This document shows, piece by piece, positions 1 to 7,178 of a stretch of DNA of 13,665 nucleotides (positions are counted from its first letter, which is position 1; the number at the start of each line of letters is the position of its first letter). The translations under genes were made by a program, and so were the position numbers. Origin of the DNA: Cyclostephanos tholiformis (taxonomy: Eukaryota > Bacillariophyta > Thalassiosirophyceae > Thalassiosirales > Thalassiosiraceae); contig JALLPB010000685.1 in the NCBI GenBank assembly GCA_036939975.1, positions 1 through 13,665 of the forward strand, read 5' to 3'. The notes beneath the pieces were generated by a model. The model saw only the letters and a list, made by a program, of their open reading frames with translations. It ran no database searches and was not told the DNA's origin.

Positions 1-273
1 TAGCTGTCACACCCTAGAACATTAGCTGGTGCTTAAACCCCGACTTGTACGGTAGGTAGTACTATTAATTGAATCTACCTACGTACTGTACGTCTGACAT
101 AACTTTCTCAGACCTCGAACTCGAACGGATAAGCATCGCTGATGATAAGCATGCTGCATGCATGCATTATGCTTCGTGTTTTAGGGCCGATCATACCTCG
201 TACGATGGTATCTCGGCCGCGCTAATACTATTATATTATTCCAATGATACGCCATGATTGACCATGAAGCAAA
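1..273 (+). promoter_or_regulatory. 5' flank of the transporter gene
   Basis: Presumed promoter and leader of the transporter that starts at 274. Visible items are an inverted repeat GTAGGTAG (52-59) with CTACCTAC (75-82), a GCATGC-rich stretch (149-166), an AT-rich tract (about 225-240) and a CCAAT pentamer at 241-245. An in-frame TGA at 265-267 lies just before the chosen ATG. Two out-of-frame ATGs (254 and 264) lie close upstream of the start and would matter only if the transcript begins before them. No transcription start can be fixed from sequence; calling this a promoter is inference from position. Confidence 0.3.
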
Positions 274-2048
274 ATGGCAGCAGGATTATCCATGAGGCGT
301 ATGTACGGCAGCGTCGTCGAAAAGAACGGTGGGGGGACGTCGTCGTCGTTGCCAATCGTTAACGCGGAGGATGCGTCGTCGTCGGTCGTATCGAAGTCGA
401 GGAAGGGATCGACGATCGCGAGCGGCGTCGTGAACCTCGCCAACACGATAGTGGGCGCCGGCATGCTCGGTTTACCGGGCGCATTCGGTGGCACCGGTTG
501 GCTCGCCGGCGTATTTCTCATCGTGTTATCGGCCTCGCTCTCCGCGCACGGACTCGTCCTCCTTAGCAAGGCGGCGTGCTTGACGGGCAGACCGAGCTCG
601 TTCTATTCGTTAGCGCTGGCATCCGTTCCCGGATACACCACGCTCATAGATGCCGCGGTTGCGTTGAAATGCTTCGGGGTTGCAACAGGTACGACGATGG
701 TATAATGTTATGTTGTGAAAATTATTGTGATATATCTTGCATGTATATGACGAACGACGTCAAGTACGTCCCATACGAACGCTTTCCTCCCACCTACTCT
801 CCAGGTTACCTAATAACTATATCCGACAGCATGGTCAATGCATTGCATCACATGATAATAACCGGAGATCCCGCAAGGGACGACCGATTCATCGCTTCTC
901 TTCTGTTATCGCGGCATTTCTGGGTCGTTGGTGCGATGGCGTCGGTACTGCCGTTTTGCTTCTACCGTACCCTCGACGAATTGAAGAGGCTGAGCGCGTT
1001 GGCATTGGTCTTCGTGTTTATGCTCGTGGGTATGATCGTTGCCTACGCCAATGGTATGGCCGATCCTTGCGGGGGAAACGAAGGCGGTGAAGAAACGTGC
1101 AAGGGGGACATTGTGCCATTCACGAATATCCCATCGACACTAACGAGAGTACGATGCTATATTATTTTCTCGTAGTTTCATCCATCGTTCCTATTCGCTC
1201 ACTTTGTTTCTCTCGTCTTCATTCTTTATACATGTATATTAAAGCTTCCCATCTTTGTTTTCTCGTTCACCTGCCATCAAAACATTTTTCCCATTGTGAA
1301 TGAGATGGAATTACCCAGCCAAAGGCGACTGAACATTGTCATCTGTTCCTCGATCGGTTTCGCATTGGTTGTATTCTCCGCAGTTGCCATCGAGGGTTAC
1401 CGGACGTACGGATCAGCGGTTAGGGGTGATATCCTGCTGAATTATCCCGAGAACAAACAAGTCACATTCCTGAGAATTTGCATTGCGTTCATGTTGGCTC
1501 TTCATTATCCACTTCAATTAGATCCATCCAGAAGATGCATATCCTCGTTAGTAGAGGGGATAATCAAGTGGTGGCGTCAGAAGAAAATTGCCGCGAGTAT
1601 CCCAAAAGCAATATCTGGTGAATGTTTGGATGGTTTAGCGTTTCGGCCAGAAGAAGTGGAAGAATCATTGGATACTGACAATGGAGAGCCGACTATCGAT
1701 TCGGTATATATTCAGATGGTCCAGAATAATGTCAAAATACAACAAGCCGACGACAATGATAGCAAGGGAATAACACCCGATGATAGGCTCTTCTACAACA
1801 TCACATTTATATTTCTCTTGTTATCATTCACTTTGGCAACTATCGTCGATGATCTCGGGGTCATACTGGCACTGGTTGGCGCAACGGGCTCGACATTGGT
1901 ATCATACATATTACCAGGTTTGATATATGTCAAGGTTTATCCGCACAAAGACATGTCGCTCGTGATGGCATACGCGCAGCTGCTTTTGGGGGTTGTCATA
2001 ATGCCGCTTGCTTTGTATTTCATCCTAACTAAAAGAGTAAACCATTGA
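274..2048 (+). CDS. AAAP-family amino acid transporter, three exons (274-688, 805-1148, 1245-2048)
   Basis: Integral membrane protein of the amino acid/auxin permease superfamily (PF01490 type, SLC38-like), expected to move neutral or similar amino acids across the plasma or an endomembrane; the substrate cannot be read from sequence. The spliced frame gives 520 residues, normal for the family. The family hallmark N-x-x-N-x-x-x-G-A-G-x-L-x-L-P-x-A-F is in TM1 (about residues 54-71). Further helices run through exons 1-3. Exon 3 opens with L-P-I-F-V-F-S-F-T-C-H-Q and carries the Y-P-L-Q-x-D-P-S-R-R motif. An acidic hydrophilic loop spans about residues 362-435, between late helices. The start ATG at 274 has AAAATGG context and an in-frame stop just upstream. 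Introns were placed because the frame otherwise breaks in the middle of conserved segments. A piggyBac-like element begins about 60 bp after the stop. Topology is judged by eye only. Confidence 0.88.
689..804 (+). other. Intron 1 of the transporter gene (GT-AG, phase 1)
   Basis: 116 bp. The donor GTACGACG follows the first base of a Gly codon; the acceptor is CTCTCCAG. Removal joins G-V-A-T to G-Y-L-I-T-I-S-D-S-M, a continuous conserved helix. Without removal the frame ends at a TAA a few codons into the intron. Confidence 0.85.
1149..1244 (+). other. Intron 2 of the transporter gene (GT-AG, phase 0)
   Basis: 96 bp, T-rich, with donor GTACGATG (nearly the same as intron 1) and acceptor ATTAAAG. 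Removal joins the loop P-S-T-L-T-R to the conserved L-P-I-F-V-F-S-F-T-C-H segment in frame. Reading through meets a stop at about 1173. Confidence 0.82.
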
Positions 2049-2113
2049 AATACAATACCACATCCATGAATGTGCGCTTTTTCCCTCTTCGTAAATTCAT
2101 AATGGGTTTTTAA

Positions 2114-2157
2114 CCACCTACCATGAATTCATGGTTTTACTATGAATTAATGGTTTT
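2114..2157 (+). repeat. Left terminal/subterminal repeat of the piggyBac-like element
   Basis: CCACC at 2114-2118, then the perfect 14-bp palindrome CCATGAATTCATGG at 2121-2134, then a direct near-copy, ATGAATTAATGGTTTT, starting about 20 bp further on. Similar paired motifs occur at the right end in inverted orientation, suggesting transposase binding sites. Confidence 0.75.
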
Positions 2158-2365
2158 GCTCAATGTATCGATCTCAGCCAATATAGCTCAGATATTATTA
2201 CAACGAGCCAGCGCCCGAAATTGCAGGGGGACATTTTCAGCCCGAGACTGGGCGGTGGGAGAAGCCAACACTTTGCCCAAGGAGGGAGCGGAACTTGGCC
2301 AATCTCAAAGGTCACTTCACATCTCATCGATGGGATGAGATTTTGGAGATGGATGACTATTTTGA

Positions 2366-3834
2366 ATGTGCTTCCCAGAAGAATACATCCTTAACGTCAT
2401 CATATCCAAAACAAGTAAGCACCTAACAACAAGGCTGACCCTGCAGGATTTTTATGTCTGGCTGGGTTCTAGGCTGGGTTGTTACTTTTTTATGGCATGC
2501 TTCACTGGCATCGGAGATTGGGAGATATGGTGGTTGTTGGCACCCATCAGCATGTTCGAAGGGGCTCCTTTCCGGCTGAATGCATTCATGTCACGCAACT
2601 GTACCACATCTGGTACACCTCAAAGGAGGAGCCTTTGCTGTTCACGGACAAGTTTTATGAGGTGAGGAAGATGCTAGTTGCATTTAACGAGCATTATGCT
2701 TGCAACTATTGTCCATCTTGGCTAAACTGCCTCGATGAATCGATGAATAGTTGGTTGAACAAGTTTTGCCTAGGATTTATGATCCTCCCCCGGAAACCAT
2801 GGCCATTCAGAAATGAATACCATGCAATAGTGGACGGCGATGATGGAAGGACAATCATGTGGTGTGTCAAGCTCGTTGAGGGCAAGGATCGGCCAAAGTT
2901 GGCAAATGGGCGGTTGGCTTTTCCATCAAAGTGGGAGGTGAAAGGATACAGTAACACGGTGGAGCTGCTCCTGGAGATGACAGAGCCAATCCACCAGTCG
3001 GGAAAAGTGGTGATGGGTGACAGTGGTTTTTGCATATTGGCGGACATCACGGCACTGCACCGAGTTGGAGTTTATGATCAGTTTTTGATTAAAAAAAGGA
3101 GGTACTGGCCAAAGGGTGTCCCAGGTGACTACTTAGACCACCACATGAATACAAAAAGATTAGGTGAGATGGAAACTACGTGCAGGAAATTGATGGTGTA
3201 TGTTTCCTTGTTCATTGTTGCCGTGATGTGGATTACGTTACAAAAATTATGTCTTCACATGGGACACTGGAGGAAAACCAGGACCACCAAACGTGGCAAA
3301 AGGTCAATGAGGAGTGGAAGTCATTCCACTATGCTGAGCCATTCTCCCATCACAATAAGGCAAAGCATTGGGTGGATGATTTTAACCAATGTCATCATGC
3401 TCCAATCTCACTTGAGAGTGTTTGGGCCACTAAATGGTGGCCCAATTGCCAGTTTACATTCCTCTTGTCCATGGCAGAGGTGAATGCTAGGATGGCTCGG
3501 GCTCGGGCCCATGGGCGGAAGGTGCCGGCACAGCCGATGCTTGACTTTTGGAGACAACTTGCTATGCAACAAACTAAATGACCAAGGAATAGCTGCGATC
3601 TCTCCTCTATGCTGCCGGGGTGCTTCAAACATGGTCCATGCCCTGAAGAAGTGGGAAAAATTTAAGAGAAAATGGGATGCCCACAAACACCAATTCAAGC
3701 AAATTAAGACAGTATATCTTGTCCGCCCGTGCTCCATTTGCTGTAAATCAATGCAGGAGTACTGTTCATGTGCCCCTGAGACAGATCTGTGCAGGGAGTG
3801 CTTTGGGGCTCATCTCGCCGAGCACGGCGGTTGA
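2366..3834 (+). pseudogene. piggyBac-type transposase (DDE_Tnp_1_7-like), frameshifted
   Basis: Would excise and insert the element at TTAA. Conserved blocks appear in order but in changing frames. An F-P-E-E-Y-I block and the surrounding N-terminal region are read in frame 2 (about 2369-2595). Then frame 1 (about 2600-3175) covers C-L-D-E-S-M-N-S-W (first catalytic Asp), P-R-K-P-W-P-F-x-N-E-Y-H, V-E-G-K-D-R-P, V-M-G-D-S-G-F (second Asp) and I-K-K-R-R-Y-W-P. Frame 3 (about 3180-3570) covers V-T-K-I-M-S-S-H-G and H-W-V-D-D-F-N-Q (third Asp) through F-W-R-Q-L. Frame 1 again (about 3575-3834) gives a Cys/His-rich tail C-S-I-C-C, C-S-C, L-C-R-E-C-F, typical of the piggyBac C-terminal zinc-binding domain. 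Shifts fall near 2595, 3180 and 3570, perhaps also near 2370. All three Asp remain, but no single frame makes the protein. Confidence 0.82.
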
Positions 3835-4028
3835 AATAATGTAGGCATTAATTCATGGTAGCGATTTTAGCAATTTTCTTGGTCTTCGGTACAGATCTAC
3901 AGGTTCACCCCATCATTTCGGGTCGGAATTTTAGCACTTGACTTGAGTGGGAATGGGTCTGGGGGTGTCAAACCCCGTTTTTTAGCCTCTCAGAGTGTTG
4001 GGAACACTCCCATGAACTCGCTAAGTAA
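3835..4028 (+). other. 3' non-coding part of the piggyBac-like element
   Basis: No ORF. It contains two short hairpins: GGGGT-(5)-ACCCC near 3963-3978, followed by a T run, and AGTGTT-GGG-AACACT near 3993-4007. They may act in transcript ending or as part of the internal transposon end; this is inference. Confidence 0.35.
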
Positions 4029-4052
4029 CCATGAATTCATGGTTTTGGGTGG
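4009..4052 (-). repeat. Right terminal/subterminal repeat of the piggyBac-like element
   Basis: Read on the minus strand it begins CCACCC, then AAAA, then the same palindrome CCATGAATTCATGG (4029-4042), followed by a related GAGTTCATGG about 20 bp inward. Thus each end carries two spaced copies of one motif. Another ATTAATTCATGG-like copy lies near 3847. Confidence 0.72.
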
Positions 4053-4056
4053 TTGA

Positions 4057-4342
4057 AAACCCTGTAATATACGACACGCAATTAGTACTTATTCCTTGTC
4101 AGTATGTAGGAATCTGCAGTACGATCAATCTGTTTTCTCCGGCCACCCACAATCAGTTAACAACGCCGCGCTGCGTTCTCTTCGTTCACCTTCCGTCGCC
4201 GCACGTCCAGGCTTGCGATTCAAAGTGCTTTTACATTAGCAGTCTATTCATGGTGCAGTCCCAACCTCGCAAGCCCAGCACACTCAGACAACATCCTTCT
4301 CCCTCCTTCGTCCCAGATCACCGATGAGCTGATCGTTTGACA
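4057..4342 (+). promoter_or_regulatory. Upstream region/leader of the DUF1997-like gene, with a short uORF
   Basis: 286 bp between the transposon and the start codon, moderately C-rich near the gene. A 25-codon upstream ORF starts at 4250 and stops at 4325-4327, only 15 bp before the main ATG. A second, ATG-AGC-TGA, at 4324-4332 overlaps its end. If the mRNA starts upstream of 4250 these could dampen translation of the main ORF. No TATA element is obvious. The gene's distal promoter may have been displaced by the transposon insertion. Confidence 0.3.
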
Positions 4343-5260
4343 ATGCCACTCTTCAAGCGAGTCTTCCTCCTCTTGACAATTTCCCAAATTGTGCTTCAAT
4401 ATAGTGGTAGCATATTCTCGAGTGCGTTCATTGCTCATTCTCCCCACCCGCATATTATGAGCCGGACAAAGATATCTCATGTCTTCACCTCCAGTAACAA
4501 TAAATTCGTTGAACCCGACGAAGTGCGAACCGACGCTAAAGCCTACTCGATGATGACCCTAAATTTCGAGGGTTCGTCCTCTATCATGTCGAGGCCGGTA
4601 TCACTCATCGAAGGGAAGTCTATGCATGACTTTTTTGCCCTGCCCAATACGGCTCCATTGATCCTGCGAGGTTCCGCAAACAACCAAGTTAACCAGCTTG
4701 AAAGCATCGATGCGGAGCTATTTGAGCAGTACAAATATAGTTGCGCGATGCTGAACGCATCTTTGCCCACTGCTAATGATAGAATCTATGAAGTAACTAC
4801 TTCTGCAGTGAGATTTCCTGGTCTTAGAGTAATGAGCCACGTAACCATCGGAGTAAAAATAATCGAAAGCACAGATTTCCCTAGTTACGAAATGGTGCTC
4901 ATACGCGATTCGACATATGCTGAGGGCAATCGCCTATTTGTCTGGTTTTTCAATAAGATCACGGGCAAAGACAAAGGCAACACAGATAGTTCATCGAACG
5001 TCAAAAGTGATCAGACTACTTTCTCGCTAAATAGGTTTGGTGTTGTTCTGAAAGAAAACGGCATGATATCATTCGAAGCCAACGCGAACTTAATTGTGCG
5101 AATACGATTCCCTTCATTTCTGATGAAGGCAATACCTGGCGCCTCCAAGGAGAAGTTCGAAAAGACTGGTGGTGCATCCCTCCAGAAGGCATTGGAGGAT
5201 GATCTTCCTGCGGCTTTGGAAGGATTTAGACAAGAATATGTTTTGTGGCTAGAGAATTAA
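4343..5260 (+). CDS. DUF1997-like protein, probably plastid-targeted
   Basis: Single-exon gene, 305 residues. The N-terminus is a signal peptide: basic K-R at 5-6, then a hydrophobic core to about residue 18. It is followed by S-S-A-F with Phe at about position 29, which resembles the ASAFAP cleavage motif of bipartite plastid targeting in diatoms. A Ser/Thr-rich transit-like stretch follows. The mature part (about residues 75-305) has S-A-V-R-F-P-G-L-R-V, a run of beta-like segments, L-F-V-W-F-F-N-K-I-T-G and a C-terminal helix-rich L-x-x-D-L-P-A-A-L-E-G-F region. This looks like the uncharacterised DUF1997 family of plants, cyanobacteria and algae; that family match is from memory and moderate. 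The start is the ATG at 4343 (GACAATG context). A Ser/Asp/Lys-rich loop (about 212-226) may be lineage-specific. The molecular function is not known. Confidence 0.72.
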   Translation: MPLFKRVFLLLTISQIVLQYSGSIFSSAFIAHSPHPHIMSRTKISHVFTSSNNKFVEPDEVRTDAKAYSMMTLNFEGSSSIMSRPVSLIEGKSMHDFFALPNTAPLILRGSANNQVNQLESIDAELFEQYKYSCAMLNASLPTANDRIYEVTTSAVRFPGLRVMSHVTIGVKIIESTDFPSYEMVLIRDSTYAEGNRLFVWFFNKITGKDKGNTDSSSNVKSDQTTFSLNRFGVVLKENGMISFEANANLIVRIRFPSFLMKAIPGASKEKFEKTGGASLQKALEDDLPAALEGFRQEYVLWLEN

Positions 5261-5519
5261 GGGTTCTAATGGAGTGTTCCCTAAATTATATTAGATTAGG
5301 TGTTATCCTTCACTTATCGCTAAAGCAATCCCAAAACACTTCAAAATCAGCAAACATGACATTTATTTCGTGTCATTTTCAACAATTGTAAAAAGTGCTT
5401 TTAGATTATGCAATAAGGATGGCCTCGCATAAATCTGAAAAATAATAACAAGACACTAACAGGCTCCATGTCATATTGTTCCTCTTGATCAACCTTCAAC
5501 CTCTCCTTGCAATTTTTTA
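5261..5519. other. 3' flank of the DUF1997-like gene, no gene seen
   Basis: AT-rich, non-coding. One inverted repeat, ATGACA with TGTCAT around 5355-5376, could form a small hairpin. No clear poly(A) signal or conserved protein segment is seen. Confidence 0.5.
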
Positions 5520-5547
5520 GTGTCCTGCCCCCACCTGCTCTTCTCCT

Positions 5548-5650
5548 CCACTGCCTGCCACCACCATTCTTGTATCACAATGGCTCTTCATCAGCCAACA
5601 CTGCAGTGGCCAACATTGCAATGTCTACCTCAGCTGACTCAAGTGGCAGC
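5548..5650 (+). repeat. Left arm of a possible long, diverged inverted repeat
   Basis: Three blocks here recur in the same order and with similar spacing on the minus strand of 10329-10440. Block 1 is CCACTGCCTGCCACC...ATTCTT (5548-5571), block 2 is CAGTGGCC (5604-5611) and block 3 starts GGCAGC (5645). Spacings are 56 and 41 bp here versus about 60 and 46 bp in the other arm. The similarity is degenerate and judged by eye, so chance similarity in this C-rich sequence is possible. Confidence 0.35.
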
Positions 5651-5673
5651 ATTCATCCACAGCCACTATGTGC

Positions 5674-5901
5674 TCAGCATTCAACTAGCCTTAGAGGGTA
5701 TCTGCATACTCCCATGCTGCCCATAAGCCTGCAGTAAGTTGGTTGCCTTGAGGCGACATTGCTCATTGGAGCCTTGTCTGCCAAAGCTCTTGCTAGTGCA
5801 GTGGCGGCCAAATTGCCAACTCCAAATGTGTGCGTCGGACGTATGAGATCACATAGAATTCTATGAGATGCACATGTTCCTTGACGGTCAATTGAGATCA
5901 C
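5674..5901 (-). other. Unrecognised minus-strand open frame, probably a decayed fragment
   Basis: A 75-codon open frame whose central part (F-G-V-G-N-L-A-A-T-A-L-A-R-A-L-A-D-K-A-P) has alanine-rich helix-like composition, and whose local GC is higher than its surroundings. I recognise no family. It lies downstream of the minus-strand element remnant at 6236-6675, so it may belong to the same or another degraded element. It could equally be chance. Confidence 0.2.
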
Positions 5902-6235
5902 TTTTCAATTTAAAATAAGCTCATAATTTTCATTTTCAGAATGTTGTTACATTTGCTTCTCCATTCTACTGCAGAAGCCACCCAAGTCTATTCTGCTGCA
6001 TCTAATCCCCTGTTTCCACTGACAGAAAATACTTAGGACAAAAATAGTCAAACACCTAGTTGGGGACATGTGGGGGAGACTGTGACCATTTATTGTATTG
6101 CAGCCATTTGGAAGGATCGGAGAGGGAGAACAAGGACAAATGAGCCGGGGGGGATTAACTGTTCCTCATTTGTGGAGGACCAGGGAGGGATCTTGGCTCA
6201 TAAGGCACCCAATGCAAAAAATAATGGCAGAACTA
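5902..6235. other. Non-coding stretch, no feature recognised
   Basis: AT-rich at first, then a G-rich tract near 6060-6175. Short frames are present but none resembles a known protein. Confidence 0.5.
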
Positions 6236-6675
6236 TGTAAAATAAAATATGAGGGTAGATTGATCAACCTGATGGAGGGAATGTTCTTGTCTCCATTGCA
6301 TATGGGCCTCTCCATCCACCAGAATAGCTTCATACTCCATCTGAGCTCCTGGATGACTGCCTATGCAGTATCTGGAGGTGTACACTGTCTGGTGTGACCC
6401 TTTAGCAACATGCTCTGCTGCCCCCATAGCTGATTCCATTTCCACCCACTCACCCTTATCCTTGGCAAAACCAGATGCCAATTGTTTGAAATCTGCATGC
6501 AGCAAGCTTTGGTTCCCCTCTAGCAGGTCGCCCCAGTCTATGCCAAATCACTCTTCAATACATGTCAAATTGAGTGATATTGTTGCTCCATTGTCAAACC
6601 ATCTTCCAGCTTTGTATGGACTGTTGCATTGTTACGGTAGAGCCAATGCTGATGTACTATTTCCAGGAGTTGTGG
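6236..6675 (-). pseudogene. C-terminal remnant of a repeat-family (retroelement-type?) ORF
   Basis: Read on the minus strand, 6675-6565 encodes a segment with H-W-L-Y-R-N-N-A-T-V-H-x-K-L-E-D-G-L-T, ending in a stop. After a frame change between about 6565 and 6530, a second open segment runs to about 6236. It contains D-L-L-E-G-N-Q-S-L-L-H-A-D-F, A-K-D-K-G-E-W-V-E-M-E-S-A-M-G-A-A-E-H-V-A-K-G and a basic, Trp-containing tail. From memory this resembles a C-terminal region that recurs in many diatom proteins annotated with reverse transcriptase domains, so a 5'-truncated, decayed non-LTR-type element is the best guess. No reverse transcriptase motif is visible in 6676-7178, so the assignment to a retroelement is inference; the frameshift and the matching protein-like pieces are seen directly. 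Confidence 0.42.
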
Positions 6676-7178
6676 CATAAGGCAACAAGCTCAGCAGGTA
6701 TTTGGTGTTGCATTCCTAATGCCATTCCTGGAAGTTTTGTGATCAAAACGCCACCCAGAGTTTGCACATCCTTCCTTCAAAGACAAAGAAATAAATCCAT
6801 CCTACTAGGTGACCATGGTGCTCAGCAACTAGGACCAACCATGAACCTGGATGTAAAGATTGACTTCATTGTTCTTGTGCCATGGGCTAGTAGGAGATAT
6901 GTGTTAAGGAGGTAGATGACCTTAGGATCAGTCTGTTGGTCATGTAGTCATGTCCAAGAGATTCTACCAATTCTGCAAATATTGTTGTGTGGTCTCCGTC
7001 CCTGCATCACATGGTATGTTGTGTCAATTCATCAAGAAACTGCATTTTGGATATCTATTCTCTGCATGCATCATTCTGTCATTGAATATTGTGATAGCAA
7101 CTTGTTTGTGCCATTGAAGCATGAGACTTGTTTTGTGATCCATACCCTTAATTTTTCTGGGAAACAAGGGAAAGGATT
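6676..7178. other. Stretch between element remnant and tandem array, no gene seen
   Basis: Frames of 88-113 codons exist on the plus strand but show no recognisable family or domain. It may be the worn upstream part of the minus-strand remnant. The right edge is sharp: the tandem array begins with AACAGTGTAAGG at 7181. Confidence 0.4.

Larger units (their letters stand above)
2110..4056 (+). mobile_element. piggyBac-like DNA transposon, degenerate
   Basis: Cut-and-paste transposon in the gap between the transporter and the DUF1997-like gene. The best boundary reading is a TTAA (2110-2113) before the left end and TTGA (4053-4056) after the right end. That is the piggyBac TTAA target duplication with one substitution. 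The element ends then read CCACC inward, matching the usual CC start of this superfamily. Length between duplications is 1,939 bp. The ends share the palindrome CCATGAATTCATGG. The inside encodes a recognisable but frameshifted piggyBac-type transposase. The inverted symmetry continues outward past the TTAA as GGGTTT/AAACCC, so the true ends could instead be 2104 and 4062; in that case no clean flanking duplication is visible. Confidence 0.8.

Noticed and set aside
231..569. 112-codon minus-strand frame
   Set aside because: It overlaps exon 1 of the transporter, whose family motif is clear.
2706..3050. 114-codon minus-strand frame
   Set aside because: It is the complement of the conserved piggyBac transposase core on the plus strand.
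5507..5737. Two overlapping plus-strand frames (76 and 68 codons)
   Set aside because: They have low-complexity Pro/His/Ser/Gln composition, no family resemblance, and lie in a region that looks like a worn repeat arm.
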